From Mercenaria mercenaria (Eukaryota > Mollusca > Bivalvia > Venerida > Veneridae), in assembly GCF_021730395.1 (NCBI RefSeq), contig NC_069364.1, positions 82,391,501 to 82,455,500 of the forward strand: a stretch of 64,000 nucleotides of DNA, read 5' to 3'. The notes under the pieces were generated by a model, which was not told where the DNA came from, did no database searches, and saw nothing but the letters and a program-made list of their open reading frames with translations. The position numbers and the translations under genes were made by a program. Positions 44,777 through 57,059 of the stretch are shown here, one piece after another. Position 1 is the stretch's first letter; the number at the start of each line of letters is the position of its first letter.

Positions 44777-46389
44777 AACAAGAGAGCCAAGATGGCCCTA
44801 GGTCGCTCACCTGAGAAACACACTATAACACACTATAACAGTGTAAACATGTTTGACCTAGTGATTTCATGGAAAAATATATTCTGACCAATTATCATTA
44901 AAATTGGAGCAAACATATTGAGTATAAATAAGTATTTTCTTTAATTTGACCTAGTGACCTAGTTTTTGACCACAGATGACCCATATTCGAACTTGACCTA
45001 GACTTCATCAAGGCTATCATTCTGACCAAATTTCATGAAGATCAATTGAAAAAAACAGCCTCTATCGCATACACAATGTTTTTCTTAGATTTGACCTAGT
45101 GACCTAGTTTTTGACCCCAGATGATCCATATTCAAACTTCACCTAGATTTTAACAAGGCTATCATTCTGACCAATATTCATGAAGATCAATTGAAAAATA
45201 CAGCCTCTGTCGCATACACAAGGTTTTTCTTTGATTTGACCTAGTGACCTAGTTTTTGACTCGAGATAAACCATTTTCAAACTTGGCCTAGATTTTATCA
45301 AGGCTATCATTCTGACCAATATTCATGAAGATCAATAGAAAAGTATAGCCTCTATCATCGCATACACAAGGTTTTTCTATGATTTGATCTAGTGACCTAG
45401 TTTTTGATCCGAGATAACCCATTTTCAAACTTGGCCTAGATTTGATCAAGGTTATCATTCTGACCAATATTCATGAAGTTTAGTTGAAAAATACAGCCTC
45501 TATCGCATACACAAGGTTTTTCTTTGATTTGACCTAGTGACCTAGTTTTTGCCCACAGACTACCCATATTCAAATTTCACCTAGATTTCATCAAGGCAAC
45601 CATTCAGACAAAATTTCATGAAGATCAGTTGAAAAAATTTTGCCTCTATCGCATACACAAGGTTTTTCTTTGATTTGACCTAGTGACCTAGTTTTTGATC
45701 CGAGATGGCCCATTTTCAAACTTGGCCTAGATTTCATCAAGGCTATCATTCTGACCAATATTCATGAAGATCAATTGAAAAATACAGCCCCTATCGCATA
45801 CACATTTTTTTTATTTGACCTAGTGACCTAGTTTTTGACCCGAGATAAAGTATTTTCAAACTTGGCCTAGACTTTATCAAGGCTATCATTCTGACCAAAA
45901 TTCATGAAGATCAATTGAAAAATACCGCCTCTATCGCATACACAAGGTTTTTCTTTGAGTTGACCTAGTGACCTAGTTTTTGATCTGAGATAAACCATTT
46001 TCAAACTTGGCCTAGATTTCATCAAGGCAATCATTCTGACCAAAATTCGTGAAAATCAATTGAAAAATACAGCCAATATCGCATACACAAGGTTTTCTTT
46101 GAGTTGACCTAGTGACCTAGTTTTTGAACCGAGATGGCCCATTTTCTACCTCGCCCTAGATTTTATCAAGGTTATTATTGTAGCCAATATTCATGAAGAT
46201 TAATTGAAAAATACAGCCTCTATCGCATACACAAGGTTTTTCTTTGATTTGACCTAGTGACCTAGTTTTTGACCCGAGATAACCCATTTTCAAACTCGGC
46301 CTAGATTTCATCAAGGTTATCATTCTGACCAAAATTCATGAAGAGTAATTGAAAAATACAGCCCCTATCGCATACACAAGCCAAATGTT

Positions 46390-46424
<35 letters not shown>

Positions 46425-46450
46425 CCGGACATCGAGCGATCAGAGCTAAA
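44777..46450. mobile_element. Non-autonomous element with about ten 145 bp tandem units
   Basis: The unit contains TTTGACCTAGTGACCTAGTT and TTTGACC, then CCTAGATTTCATCAAGGCTA, TTCATGAAGATCAATTGAAA and CTCTATCGCATACACAAGG. Copies of TAGTGACCTAGTTTTTG lie near 44944, 45091, 45237, 45384, 45535, 45680, 45821, 45967, 46112 and 46257. The array is flanked by AACAAGAGAGCCAAGATGGC + CCTAGGTCGCTCACC on the left. On the right are (CAGA)n and GACGACGGACGCCGGACATC + GAGCGATCAGAGCT. The constant outer parts imply a mobile unit with an expandable core. No frames. Confidence 0.78.
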
Positions 46451-46689
46451 AAGGGATGACTGCACCTTTTTGTGATCATATGATCAAGTTGATAAATTTT
46501 GCTTCCTTGCTAAAAGATAATATAGATATCAAAAGACCAACCGTGACAATACATTTTCAAATACCAATGAAAATAACACATAAATGCTTGCACACTTATA
46601 GGAGAGGATTGGGACCTTATCAGCTAACATCTTTTTTACACTCTTAAGTATTTGAAAATAGTTTTCAATTTAATCAAGATAAAGTAAAT

Positions 46690-47516
46690 ACGTAGGGGGG
46701 TTTAAAATGAATACATTGCCTCTAAACTTCCTGAATCGAATGTTTAAATATACTTTGTAGATGTTTTATCACATTACGTCGATAATGTATTAGGCTAGAA
46801 CAAAATTTCTTGGTTTCTGTTCGTTTCAGTGATATTGTATCTTGCCAGTTTATTTCACATGCTCAATTATTAATCAAGTGGTAAAACGGCCTTACAAACA
46901 AAGGAACTAAAATTGCTAATATTCTTGCGGATAGGAGTACTGCTCGTGCGTGTGTGAGTGTGAGGGTGCGTTCGTCTGTATTATATTTTGAACGCATGCG
47001 CACATTACATTTTATAAGAAGTGGTTGTAAAGCTTCTGACCGTATGGCGAACCTGGAATTCGCGGTATACCACTGATATGCTAGAAAAAAGAATTTTAAA
47101 TCTTAAACTTAATTTAGAGCGGCCTATATTTATAACCTAGATATGAAAAGTAAATAAAATGATAACAAGTTTAAATATATTCTTACATGATTTTCTCAAC
47201 CAGGAAAAGGGAAGAAGGAACGCAGTAAACGTAAATAAGCTTAAAAACCAATCGCTATGGTCGTCATAAAATGATTTCATATAAATTCAACCGACCATCG
47301 ATTTCGGCCAATCCGTTTGTTTAAATGTGTTATGATCTCTTTCTGCAAATGCTGTATTTATGTTACAGAACTAGGTCTTGCGCAATTTATTTTATTTTAT
47401 CTCAGGTTTCCACCTGCATGTTAGCCTTGATTTAATTTACAAGATTGGCAAATTACCTGCTAACCAAATCTTGGCCTGGTATCGCAGATTTTCTAGTTGC
47501 TTATCTGACTGTAGCG
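46690..47516 (+). promoter_or_regulatory. Upstream region of gene B, homologous to that of gene A
   Basis: The region carries the same ordered blocks as 19556-21251 (listed there) but is more compact: the last two blocks are about 200 bp apart, against about 860 bp in A. The block TTAGCCTTGATTTAATTTAC ends about 80 bp before the start codon of gene B and is a good candidate for 5-prime UTR or core promoter. It also holds a GT-rich GCGTGTGTGAGTGTGAGG stretch. Confidence 0.5.
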
Positions 47517-50500
47517 ATGTTTTACAGGATATTTATACCACTTTTTGCTAATGCGCAACTTTTAGGTAAGAACTTATTTTTATATAGTAAAAGTTCGTGT
47601 AGGTTGCTCAATTCAAAATTTATATCAGCAAATTAACTGGCTCTCACTATCTGACAGACGATTATATCAAAAACTTTTAATCGCATTTAGAATTCGTAAC
47701 GGTGATGCGCCCGAGTATTTGAATAATATTTTTCCAAACATTGTCAACAATTCTACACATTACAACTTAATTAAGAAACGCTGAAAATTATATAATCCTC
47801 AGTCGGAGAACTCAAATATTTTCTCATTCCTTTGTGCCTTCTGCTACTGATATATGGAACAATTTGAGTCGTAAAATAAGAGCCACAAACACTTTGTCAT
47901 GTTTTAAAAGATTGTTAAAAACAACCGTTTTTTTTTCCAACTACAGAAACTCCAAAATGGTATCTTGTAGGAGAAAGAAAATTTTCTATAATTCATGCAA
48001 GGCTTAGAAACGCGTGCAGTAATTTGAATTTCCATTTATTTTGCAACCATCTGTCTCAGAACTCAAGCTGTTCTTGTGCGGAGAAGACCTTGAAGACGTT
48101 AAATATTTTCTTTTTATTTGTACGAAATATACAAATCAAAGGATTAAACTTTTCCACGATTTTAGGCAATTTCAACATTTAAATACCCAACTTCTTTTAG
48201 TTGGTAATTCCGAATCGTCATATGAAGACAACTGTAAAATATTCTGTTCAGTCCAGCATTATATAAAATCAGCCAAACGCTTTTGAGACTCACCATATTT
48301 AGCAGGCAGTATTATTCAATTTATTTACAAGTTTATTATTGACAAGACCCCAGTTGTTTCTTTTTCTTTTGTTCTTTTTCCAAAATGTAGTACATGTTAA
48401 TGCAATTTAATTGCATCTTTTTTATACTCTTACATCTGTCTGTACACTGATTATTCACAAATATGCTTGTCTATATAAGTACACATGTACTCGTTTCTCT
48501 TTTTCAAGTTTTTTTCCCCAAATGTAGTACATGTTGTAATTGCATCATTTTTAGTCTTACATCTATCTATACATTGCCACTAGTCACAAATGTGTTTGTT
48601 TATAAGTACACATGTACTTGTACCTTATACATATTTCAACTCTTTTTTTTTTTTCTTTTTTTTTTTGTAACTGTAATATTGTATTTATTATTTACCACAC
48701 ATGTTATTGATTAGTCGCATTGTTGTAAACTAAATAGGCCTATGTAAATATTTTCATTAGGGAAGACCCGTTACTAATGTTGCGAGAACTTGTGGGTCGA
48801 CCCTTTTGCCTACTATATGTACAATTGACGTAGTTATCTGTTTATATATGTATATATTGGCAATAAAATTAGGAGCGCAATATTATCCGCGAAAGAACGA
48901 GTGCATATATCCACATACAAAGCTGATAACCTTTTTATTACATACCCACTTTCAAATGATAAGTTTATATCTAAATTTATTATTCTGCAACTATAGACAG
49001 GAAAAATACGAAAATAGTTTCTCCGAAAATGCAATAAACAAATCAAACTGACGCGCATTAACAAATTCCGTGAAATTGACGTCAACTTGTTGTCGCAACC
49101 TTAGCGTGAACGCCATGGACGTCACGCGATTCTTTCCATTACAACGTTAATAAAACATTCCACGCCCGATATGAAAGCGTTCCACGTCATGATATGGAAA
49201 AATAGAATGTTTCTCATTGCAGAGTTGGTGCAGCCGTTCTGCGCCTGCGCGGAATTATTATCCATTGGAGCGCACGGCAAAATTACTCATTTTTTTGCAT
49301 GTCCGCACGCATTTAGAGTAACAAATGCATAATATACTGACTAGAGGTTAGGGTTAGTATCACCATGGTTACAAAATATATACATTTAAGATATTTTCTT
49401 TCAAATTTAGTTAATCCGGTATATACCGGAGTTTGTAATATATCACAGGTGCACCAACTCTGTATTTAGTCACAGCCGGAAAAATATTGCACGATCGCAG
49501 TCCATTGAAACCCAGTGGAAAATATTTTAGGTATGACTTTTTAATCGCTTCATTAGTGTGCTTGAAACATTCATTTAACCTTCAGCCCGCTAAATTTCTA
49601 AAATGGATTGGGCCATCATTTAATTTGGGCATTATCATTCATTATTTCAAAGGGTGTTCACTAAAAAATAACTGACTGAATAGCGAACAGTGCAGAGCAT
49701 GACCTGCATGCACGGACGTCCTGGCTGATCATGGTCTGCATTAGTCGCAATAGCAGAATCACTTGCCGCCAGCAGGTATAGATCTACTAGCGTCTGGAAA
49801 TGGTCACAAGTTCATGAATACTTCGGTACATTGCTTTTGCACTTTACAAGTATGAAATCATCCATTTTCTAAGCGACTATCTGTAGAGGATTTCAGATTG
49901 AGTAAATCCTCGAAATGAAGTTCCAACGAACAAAAGTAAAACTCTTATTCAGATCATGAAGCTCACGAATTCATATATCCGCACAAATAAGCGGTCTTTT
50001 TACGACGACGTTTACGGCAAACTAAATGTGTTTGTATACCCATTCTTCTGAAAACAAATCATGAACCTGTCCCCAATCTGATGCTTCGTGGTTTAATAAT
50101 TCCGAAATAATGAATTAATGGCTACAGGAACGCTTCAAAACATTTTAAATGACGTTATTGACGTTACGACGTTACGTGCCAGTTACCGCGCAAAATGAAT
50201 AGCTTTTATTTTGACAGTACGTAATTCTGTCCATTTTCTTTATATGAAATATTTTTAAACAGACATTATTTGCTGAAATATTATTTATGAGTCTTTCGCT
50301 CTGAATAATGGTCAATATTTTGGGGATTTTTGTTATTGGGAATATAGTTGGATAAAAGGTTACATATTACGGCCATTTTCAAATAAAAGTAGGGCAGTTT
50401 GATTTGTAATACATATTTTTCAGTTTCCGTTGATAATTTGTTACTTATATACTAAAACTAAGCTCTAAAAGTGTTCAAATTTCGGTAGAAATTGTGGTTT

Positions 50501-53500
50501 CTTGAATCAAATTGATGTTACCATGGAAACGAAGTCCGTGACCTATATATCTAAATGCAAAATTCAAAAGGAACACAGCTTCAGCTTTTTATATACATTT
50601 TTACAATATCCATGAGACTATAATAGCAGCATGCAGAACGATTTTTCCATAAAAAAAGGTAATTGTAAATAACGTGATAATTAAATCAGCATTTTTCTAA
50701 TAAAATTTAGGGCTGGTCGATTTTGTTTCTTCCTTTAGGATAATTCTAAATACAAAACATGTAGTTATAAAATATGTAAATTGAACATAGAATAATTAGT
50801 GGACTTTTATGAAAGTATAAGTAAAACTTTGTCACAAGTAAGTAGTCTTCATTTTTATATTTTACAGTGTTAGTTGGAGCACAATATTTTACTGAGACAT
50901 GCGTGGAGACCAGTCATAGAAAGAAGTCCACGCAGCTGGATTGTACCGACGGAATCATCTCTGACGTCAGCGTCACTTCCGGCCTGGGAAGGTGTCTGAA
51001 TGACGCGGGTAAGGTTTTAAATATTACATTATTTTTCCATTTTTTCTCTTTTGGATTTTCATAGCGCCACAGTTTTCACCCTATAGTTGCTTCAAATAGG
51101 AGACATAGTCATTTAAAGTAAGAGTTAGGCACGAAGTACGGCGTTCGAATCTAGTCAATCATATAGGACTTTCCTTGTCCATTTACCAGTCCATCCGTCT
51201 GAGAGTCACGATTTCCCTCTTTAGCCGCTAATTAGCTTTTAATAGAAATAACTGGAATGGTTTTTATGATATAATCCTTATGTTACGGCTTGACGATCTT
51301 TCACGAAGTTATTTCCCAATCATTTTATAACCTTGAAAGTTTCCTTAACACTTAAAAGAACTGAAGTGTTTTGCGAACACTATCTTTGTTTTGGGTGACT
51401 TTTTTCATGGAATTGTTGCCGTTTGATATTTTCTAATCATGAAACATTGTCGGCATATTTTTCTAATCCATTGGTTTGAATGTGACTAAAAACAATAACA
51501 ATAATAGCTGGAACAACTGATACGTATTAGACCTTCCTGATAATAATAGGTATAAGTATAGTTGTTCAATGCGCATCCATCGTCACTTCATATGATAATA
51601 CATCGATCTGCTGGTTGGATTTTGATAAAGACATAATCTTATATTTAACAAAACCGTTCTCCATTCATTTTTTTATATATACTTAACTATTATGTAAAGA
51701 AACAGAGCTTTCCTGGATAATTTTGCCGCACGCTGTGCGTCATTTGCTGGCACGCTCAATGTTGCAGGTATCATGTGTTTCATTAAGGGAAACGCTCGCA
51801 GACTTACGTCTCTGTCTAATTCTTCAAAATTGCCCCTTTGTAAATACCTTAATCGCCCTGAAAAGCATTGTAGTAGGAGAAAGCGTGGGAGCTATCTGGT
51901 TTAATGGTAGGTTTTTTGTACACTATTTTTTCACTTGGCACGGCCGCAGAGGTCTAAATTTAAGTTGGTTTCTGTTAAAATTTCATTGTTTTAGGATGTA
52001 TTTTTGACATTTTGGTAGAAATAAAATGGAAGAGAATGTTGTATTTGGTGAAGTGAAAGTCAATTTTAGTACGAGTCGGACTACCATGTTACAGCAGTGT
52101 GATTTTATATGGGATTTCACAGTAAGTTTATGTGACAAGAGAAATCTCTATTAAAGATATATGATCCCTACCTTTTTCTTCATTTTATGTCGCTTTTATC
52201 ATAATTCTTTAAAATGAGATAAGGATTTTTTTTATCTGAAATGGGTCCAGATATGTTTGGCAGCTCTTTAAAAATTGTCAGTTTTATAAAGGGAATACTA
52301 TTTACACTTATGTGACCAATTTTTAACAACTCCTGCAAAATATCTATTTTAGTTAACAATAGTTATTTTTTCTTGGAAAAAAACCTGTTTTAAGGAGGTG
52401 CGAGTTCGGGTCAAGAATTTTAAAATTTTAGAGTCTTTAATTTTTTGGAAGAGTAAAGCTCATCTTTGGCCCAAAAAAATCACACCGAGGTAATTTGGGG
52501 AGGTATATCTTTACATTAAGAGTTAGGTTCATGTTTCGGAGAAAAAAGTATGAACATCACTAAATCATAGAAAGAAAGCATGCATTGTTTCACATGAAGA
52601 ATAAAACAGCATATAAAACATGTGTACATTATTCTACAAGATCATTGTCAATTTACTAATATGTATTGAATTCTGGAAAGGGACTTCATGAAGGGGCCAC
52701 ACTTCTTGACAGTTCAGCGCTTTTAAAAAGTCATCGTTTTGATGCATTTGCAACAATGTACCAGTGTTTAAACTTAACATAACATAGGTAAACCATCGTT
52801 TTTGACAATTATTTACATTTATTTCTTTACAAATTATATTTTTCTTTTAAGGGGGACAATTCCTTTAGAATGTTTTAAGTATCCAATTCTATGGAACAGA
52901 ACAGTAAAAATGTATTGGATAAGTTTGTTTGTCAAGATGTGGTTCGTTTACTAATAATATCTGTTGTTTTGTGATGCACTGCTAAACCTTAATGGATTGT
53001 TAAGGATGTAGTTTTAATATCCTGAAGTGTCGCCTTGCTTCTTTCTTTGACATTCAATTTATATATATATATTGGGACTATTTTCACCGAAAGTTACACG
53101 CACTCAATAATACTAGGATACTGGAGACATGACCCTTCAAATAAAAATTTGAAGAATATTTATTCAGTAGCGTGCTATTGTTTTGAAGGCAGATGTTTGG
53201 GTATGACACCAACTGTGATGGTTGACAGCATGAATTGCTACTGGAATAGTGACTGTCTAATTAAGTGGCCACGAGACCCAATTATCTACACGGAAACTGA
53301 CAGGACTTGTATGGGAAGAGTACCTACTTTCATGAGTATCAGCTACAAATGTTTCAAACCGACTGATAACCAGGAGGAAAATGGTTTTGTCAATGGTAGC
53401 TATGAAATATATAATTATATTTGAGTGTCTAAAGGTTATCTTTAACTACAAAACACAATGTTTTGCAGAAGAGGTTATATTGATTAAATGTAAATGTTTC

Positions 53501-56500
53501 TCATAAGTATATGCTTAATGAACGATTTTTTAAATGTTATTTTTTTAAATGTCTTGTTTTAACATTGTTTTAAAAATCCAAATGAAATAGCATTTGAGCC
53601 GCACCATCAGAAAACCAGTCTGGTCAGGATCCATGCTGTTCGGTTTCAAAGCATATTGCAATTAGAGGAACCATTAGCGAACAGCATGGATCCTGACTAG
53701 ACTGCGCGGATGAATTTACTAATATAATATCTTTTATTGCTTCTCGTATAAAATGAGTAGCCGTTCTTTTCTCATGTTTTTAAAGACAAGTTCCTCTAAA
53801 CAATTGCATGTATTTATCAAAACAAAATGGCGGAAAATGTTGAAACACATCAGCATTAAATTTTGTTGCGGGTTATATATGTATATGATCAGATTATTCA
53901 ATTGATTGTGTGTCAAAGTGTAACTCATATTGTAGAAATATGTCAAAATCACAAACCTAAACCATTATGTAAGGCCCATTTAGGACGAACAACAATTTAC
54001 AAGGGGAATTGTGTGGAAAGATCCCACCCTTTCTGACGTAAGTCCGTATGCCATATAATGGTTCATGAGCATCCATATATTTTTCCCTGATTTTTAGGCA
54101 AAGAACACTTTTTAGTCATTACTATTTTTTACAGATGTTCAACCTAAAAAACTTCTTATCGATATGTGCAGCGATGATGTAGAAGAATCTGTTTACAAAA
54201 GGACAGGGGATTCGAAAATGGCCGGTATCATCCGAAGCCATAAACTATATCCTTGGGACTATTCGAATTCGCGTAGAACATGTTCAGTAAATATATACTG
54301 GCGTTCAAAGCAAAAACAAAAGCTGGTGGTTACCGTTAAGGGCATAGACCTAAGCGAGAACGACTCACTAACTATTAGGAACGAAAAACGAGAGGCAGTC
54401 AATGTCACCTCTGAAAGAACATTTATTTTCTCTGACGGAACCGTAACATCCTTCGTCTTCAGTGTTGGATGGCAGTCAAACAGTGGAAAAGGCTTTCTTC
54501 TTTGCTTCAGATGTAAGTAAACCCATGCCATCATACACCTCTTGGTTTTTGCTGGAAAAAAACTATACATTCTACATAGGAAAAGCACAACTAACAAATA
54601 ACAGTGAAATGCAGTTTTTCCTAATCAGTGTATATTTATGGTTCTTTACGATAATGGAGTCAGATCATCGAATCTGTACAAAGGGTTTGCTTTTATGTCG
54701 GTGCTAGGGGTGTAAGGGCTATTGCACATTTCATTACCTCTCATGAACAGACTCAGTTAGCTTCCTTCTATACTTCCAAATCTTCTTATAGATATTATTA
54801 ACACCACATATATTCTAAACTATAATTAATTAATTATTGACGGCCGACTCCTACTATTCAAACCAATTAAAACCGCATGCGCATGTGTGAAACACTATCA
54901 AAAGCTTGAAAATCGCCGTATGACTTTGACTGTGAAGGTGTGTCTCTAAACCTTAAATTAAAAAGAACCTAATAGGCACGGTAAAACTAATTTATGTTGA
55001 ATACTTTTATTCTACCTGAAATGAATAAAGAGTCCCTGGTTAGCAGCTGATGCGATCTGTACGTTCAGTTGCTTAATATTCTCCCTTGACCGATTGTGAT
55101 TTAAGACCCCCTAGCCCCTAGCCCCTGAAACATCTTTATTAAACATATATGCAATATGTTTACCTGTCCAAGCAGAGAGTAGCAAGTACAAATAGCTAAT
55201 GCATCGTCTGTGTGTACACGAGTGAGTCGCGTTTTGCTGTTGTCAGTAGATCACAATACCTAGAGAATGCATGGATCTTCCTTGGGTATAAGTATGTTAA
55301 AGGTACATGTGAAAGAAATCTCGAAAATGAAAAACAGTTTTTGGTCAATAACAAGAAAACAGCAAACAAGTCAATAGGAAAATTGATCATGGTCAGCGAA
55401 TAAATATTACTTTCGGTTGTTTGTTTCAAAGTTAGTATGACTTTGAGATTGAAAACTAATTCTACTAAGTACATGTAACTGTAGCTGTCTTATTTAATTA
55501 CCGCCAACATGTCATTATAGAGTACATTATGTATTGTTTACAAGTATGCTCTTGTTTGCAGTTATATCTGATGTGGATAAAACTGTCAAGGATGATGCTT
55601 GTGAGAGTATTATGACGGCTGGTATAGTAAACAATGTAGAACCAGACGATCAAGGTTCTCCTCCATTCCACCTAGCAACGACGACCACGTCCACGATAAC
55701 CACACCTGAAATCACCACCACTCTACCAATACCAAAACGTAATGTTTTTATTACTATAGACTATATTGTTTAACTCCGATGCGACAGAATTGACTTTTAT
55801 TTTCATGACAATATGTATTTTAAGAATGGTGTCAGCTGGGATAGATTAACATTTCATGTACAATCAGTGTATTTACACTGGTACATACCGGCTCCACCAA
55901 TCATGTACAGTCAGTGTATTTACACTGGTACATACCAGTTCCATCGATCATACAGACACTTTTTTCTCATAAAGCGGGAAAGACAAGAAAACGGTATGCA
56001 GTCACTTGTCTTTTATTAACTAACAGACGCCATTATTATACCATTTTGCAGATTGTCAGTAATGACTTAGCCATGCTCGTACTTTCCGGTCGCATTTAAC
56101 ATTTTACAAGTAATTTTTACTGCGCCACTACATAGGTTCTTCGAGGCAACTGAGATTAATTTATTGGCATGTTTTTGTTTAAAACATTTAAAAGTTATCA
56201 AGTTATAAAATTGCTAATAAACGTTCTTTTGTTCGCAACTGCCACGTTATATCCCAGATGCCTAGGATCCATTATTATAAAATTCTATGCTCTTGTTCGC
56301 TGATTCGCACGCAGTGACCATTAAGAACGTAGAAGTATTGATAATAGTTCAGACAGCTGTAATAAAAATAGATAACTCAAATTCAAATTTACCATTTTAA
56401 AATTACTTGTTTCCATATCTATACCATATTTTATTGTTTCATTAGTAACAGTAAATGAAATGTAAAAACTACATACTTATGTTAGCTCTGTACACTGTTT

Positions 56501-56743
56501 TGTTTATTTGTTTGAGAAGCTGCAGTTTGCCTTAAGATCTTGTGCAGACTGTACTAGATACACTGTACTTATGTTACAGGTTGTCTAAGGAAGAAAACTG
56601 AAAAGAAAAGATTAAAATGTGCTAAAAGAAATAGGAACAAAGGAAGAACTGGCAAGAAGAACAGACCAGGAAGACGGGATAGACGGAAAAAGGGCAAAAA
56701 AGACAGAAGGAAAAGACGTCATAGCAACCGGAGGCATAACTGA
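47517..56743 (+). CDS. Gene B: secreted SUEL-lectin-like + CUB-like protein with mucin linker and polybasic tail
   Basis: The predicted exons are 47517-47565, 50868-51008, 53189-53395, 54135-54512, 55562-55738 and 56580-56743. They total 1116 nt (371 aa plus stop). All introns are phase 1. The signal peptide is MFYRIFIPLFANAQLLVLVG. The lectin-like domain spans about residues 25-120 with LDCTDGIISDVSV, MNCYWNSDCLI, DRTCMG and ISYKCF. The CUB-like domain (about 140-258) has GIIRSHKLYPWDYSN, LSENDSLTI and SGKGFLLCF. The Thr-rich linker (about 259-317) contains TTTTSTITTPEITTTLPIPK. The tail (about 318-371) starts RCLRKKTEKKRLKCAKR and is richer in Arg than that of A. Exons 2 of A and B are the same length (141 nt). 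Intron 1 contains a 5-prime-truncated LINE and a MITE; intron 3 contains a MITE copy. Inferred role as for gene A, with divergence suggesting different ligands or expression. Confidence 0.82.
47633..48873 (+). mobile_element. 5-prime-truncated CR1/L2-like LINE in intron 1 of gene B
   Basis: Broken frames match the end of the LINE ORF at 59180-61517. They include WLSLSDRRLYQKLL, the IFPNIVNN region, SFVPSATDIWNNLS, HARLRNACSNLNFHLF and the zinc-knuckle-like CSCGEDLEDVKYFLFIC, ending QHYIKSAKRF. The 3-prime UTR has an internal duplication of about 137 bp (48380-48490 and 48517-48620). It ends with GGGAAGACCCGTTACTAATG, CCTTTTGCC and GGCAATAAAAT, the same end as the LINE at 61912. It lies 67 bp after the signal-peptide exon, in the gene's own orientation. 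Confidence 0.85.
49219..49462. mobile_element. Possible MITE with CAGAGTTGGTGCA ends
   Basis: CAGAGTTGGTGCA at the left is the exact inverse of TGCACCAACTCTG at the right. Nothing coding lies inside. A target duplication was not proved. Confidence 0.45.
49463..50867 (+). other. Rest of intron 1 of gene B, nothing recognised
   Basis: AT-rich intron sequence without recognisable elements. A pyrimidine-rich acceptor (TTTTATATTTTACAG) ends it. Confidence 0.4.
51009..53188 (+). other. Intron 2 of gene B, nothing recognised
   Basis: The intron is 2.2 kb, against 525 bp in gene A. The extra length is not assignable to a known element. A 94-codon frame at 51723-52007 has no recognisable domain. The acceptor (TATTGTTTTGAAG) is weaker than the other acceptors of the gene. 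Confidence 0.4.
53591..53725. mobile_element. MITE copy in intron 3 of gene B
   Basis: Contains GAGCCGCACCATCAGAAAAC, CTGGTCAGGATCCATGCTGT and the mirrored ACAGCATGGATCCTGACTAG. It is an internally shortened copy of the family seen whole at 57060-57300. Confidence 0.75.
56580..56743 (+). CDS. Gene B last exon: polybasic tail
   Basis: After the GTTACAG acceptor the frame encodes 54 residues dominated by Arg, Lys, Gly and Asn, and ends HSNRRHN before TGA. It keeps the two cysteines of the A tail (RCL and KCAK). The 3-prime half is longer and more Arg/His-rich than in A. Charge is conserved while sequence drifts, as expected for an electrostatic binding segment. Confidence 0.82.
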
Positions 56744-56996
56744 AAGTCTGAACGACTGGTGGTGTCTTGAACTTTATGATGCGGAATAGTACATCACTCA
56801 TTCAAATAGAATAGCAATGTATAAATACTCATGCACATGTATGATATATTAGAGTACATTAACACCAAAATGGTGTATAGAATAGATGTAGTTTCGTAAA
56901 CGTATATATATATATATATGATTTACCTTTAATATCCTTTGAATTGAAATACTCTTTGATTTTGCACTTGCATATTTGTAGCTGGGGAAGATGTAT

Positions 56997-57052
56997 AATA
57001 AAATTTGTGAAAAGATCCTTTGGTAGCATAGTATGCAACCCAGCACAATAAA
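56997..57052 (+). terminator. Candidate polyadenylation signals of gene B
   Basis: AATAAA occurs at 56997-57002 and 57047-57052, about 254 and 304 bp after the stop codon and just before the MITE at 57060. Confidence 0.4.
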
Positions 57053-57059
57053 ACATATG

